From Streptomyces sp. Root1304 (GTDB lineage Bacteria > Actinomycetota > Actinomycetes > Streptomycetales > Streptomycetaceae): DNA of 64,000 nucleotides. A program made the translations under genes and the position numbers. A model generated the notes under the pieces. That model saw only the letters and a program-made list of their open reading frames with translations. It did not search any database and was not told the origin of the DNA. Where the stretch lies: assembly GCF_001426405.1 (NCBI RefSeq), contig NZ_LMEP01000002.1:174937-238936 (forward strand), in the 5' to 3' direction. This document shows, one piece after another, positions 63,255 to 64,000 of this stretch (its first letter is position 1; every line of letters begins with the position of its first letter).

Positions 63255-64000
63255 ATGGGCGAATTCTCTTCCGAGGCACGCCTTCTTTCTCGAATGCGGC
63301 GTGCGGGTGCTGCGGTACGGATCGGGCGCCGTGCGGAGGGGGTGCGGGAGGTTCCGCTGTCCTTCGCGCAGCAGCGCCTCTGGTTCCTCGACCAGCTGGA
63401 CCCCGGGAGCGCGGAGTACGTGGTGCCGACGGCGTTCCGCGTGCGCGGCCCGCTGGACCCGGCGGCGCTGAGCACCGCCCTCGACGCCCTGGTGGTCCGC
63501 CACGAGGTGCTGCGGACCCGGTTCGCCACGGGCGCGGACGGCGACCCGGTGCAGATCGTGGAGGAGCCCTGGCATGTGGCCGTCGAGCAGCTGGACCTGG
63601 GCAGGGCCCCCGACCCCGAGGAGGCCGGCCGGGCGATCGTCGAGTCCTTCGGACACCGCCCGTTCGATCTGACCGAGGGCCGGCTGCTGCGGGCGATGAC
63701 GGTCCGCCTGGGCGAGGACGACCACCTCCTCGCCCTCGCGATGCACCACATCGTCGTCGACGGCTGGTCGATGGGCGTCCTGGTGGAGGAGCTGCGCCGC
63801 CTCTACACCGGGAACTCACCCCTCGAAGAACTCCCCATCCAGTACGCGGACTTCGCGCTCTGGCAGCAGAAGCAGCTGTCGGGCGACGCCCTCGGCAAGC
63901 ACCTGGACTACTGGCGGACCCAGCTGGCCGGCCTGGAGACCCTCGAACTCCCCACGGACCGCCCCCGCCCCCGTATCCGCTCCGGCGCCGGAGACACCCA
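63255..64000 (+). CDS. Nonribosomal peptide synthetase, N-terminal C domain (cut by window end)
   Basis: The first 248 codons of an NRPS running off the right edge. After about 30 residues comes a condensation domain: EVPLSFAQQRLWFLDQL (C1), RHEVLRTRF (C2), MHHIVVDGWSMGVL (C3, HHxxxDG complete) and IQYADFALWQ (C4). Starting with C rather than A means it either accepts a chain from another NRPS or is a lipo-initiating module; the fragment cannot separate these. ATG at 63255 has a perfect AAGGAG 8 nt upstream. Divergent from the LeuA-like operon with the shared regulatory motif between. Confidence 0.95.
   Translation, partial: MGEFSSEARLLSRMRRAGAAVRIGRRAEGVREVPLSFAQQRLWFLDQLDPGSAEYVVPTAFRVRGPLDPAALSTALDALVVRHEVLRTRFATGADGDPVQIVEEPWHVAVEQLDLGRAPDPEEAGRAIVESFGHRPFDLTEGRLLRAMTVRLGEDDHLLALAMHHIVVDGWSMGVLVEELRRLYTGNSPLEELPIQYADFALWQQKQLSGDALGKHLDYWRTQLAGLETLELPTDRPRPRIRSGAGDT

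Overview
The window is a contiguous piece of a high-GC actinomycete chromosome, almost certainly Streptomyces. The evidence is the roughly 72 % GC, the many GTG, TTG and CTG starts, the GTGA/ATGA/TTGA stop-start overlaps, and lineage-typical genes such as the septation protein SepX, the HrdD sigma factor, LtrA, SARP-type regulators, and an Sfp-type phosphopantetheinyl transferase beside an NRPS cluster. I found no rRNA, tRNA, CRISPR array, insertion sequence or phage gene.

Region 1 (1-14.8 kb) is mostly conserved chromosome. A tightly coupled minus-strand operon runs galU, moeA (gephyrin/Glp-like), moaC, moaB/mogA, a RimJ-like acetyltransferase, then sepX; it links molybdopterin genes to the divisome. 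It is followed by 5-formyl-THF cyclo-ligase, a penicillin-acylase-family hydrolase, a cation/proton antiporter, an MFS transporter, an FmdB-type zinc ribbon protein, a methylthioadenosine-phosphorylase-family enzyme, a CpaB-like SAF protein and MscL.

Region 2 (14.8-25.2 kb) is a co-directional minus-strand island for low-oxygen metabolism: NarK nitrate/nitrite transporter, pyruvate formate-lyase and its radical-SAM activase, a NarI-like membrane subunit, a Mo-bis-MGD oxidoreductase with a nitrate-reductase-type Cys-Met active-site motif, a four-cluster ferredoxin subunit, a Tat-type Rieske protein and small membrane or accessory proteins. This is unexpected in an obligate aerobe and is the most coherent possibly undescribed metabolic unit here.

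Region 3 (25.2-46 kb) holds accessory and regulatory genes: LtrA, a SARP/NB-ARC pair separated by a single in-frame TAG, a P-loop kinase whose start lies in a 30-bp tandem repeat, an SDR, a P1/DmpA peptidase, three regulator-transporter or regulator-enzyme pairs (WYL/DHA2, MarR/extradiol dioxygenase, TetR/DHA2), HrdD with a textbook sigma-R promoter, a questin-oxidase-like protein, a secreted M6 protease behind a perfect CRP-type palindrome, and an acyl-CoA ligase. Short in-frame tandem duplications are unusually frequent here.

Region 4 (about 45.8-64 kb, open at the right edge) is an NRPS biosynthetic cluster: PPTase, a 55-aa secreted peptide, an NRPS of PCP-C-(A remnant)-PCP-C-A-PCP architecture, an Asp/Asn-hydroxylase-like oxygenase, a type II thioesterase, a stand-alone A-PCP with a Gln/Glu-like specificity code, a TauD/SyrP-like oxygenase, and a complete LeuB/aminotransferase/LeuD/LeuC/LeuA set for 2-oxo-acid chain elongation. 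A second NRPS starts divergently at 63255. The parts suggest a peptide containing a beta-hydroxylated Gln/Glu-type residue, a basic residue and a chain-extended aliphatic amino acid. A near-identical 18-bp motif precedes genes at both ends of the visible cluster.
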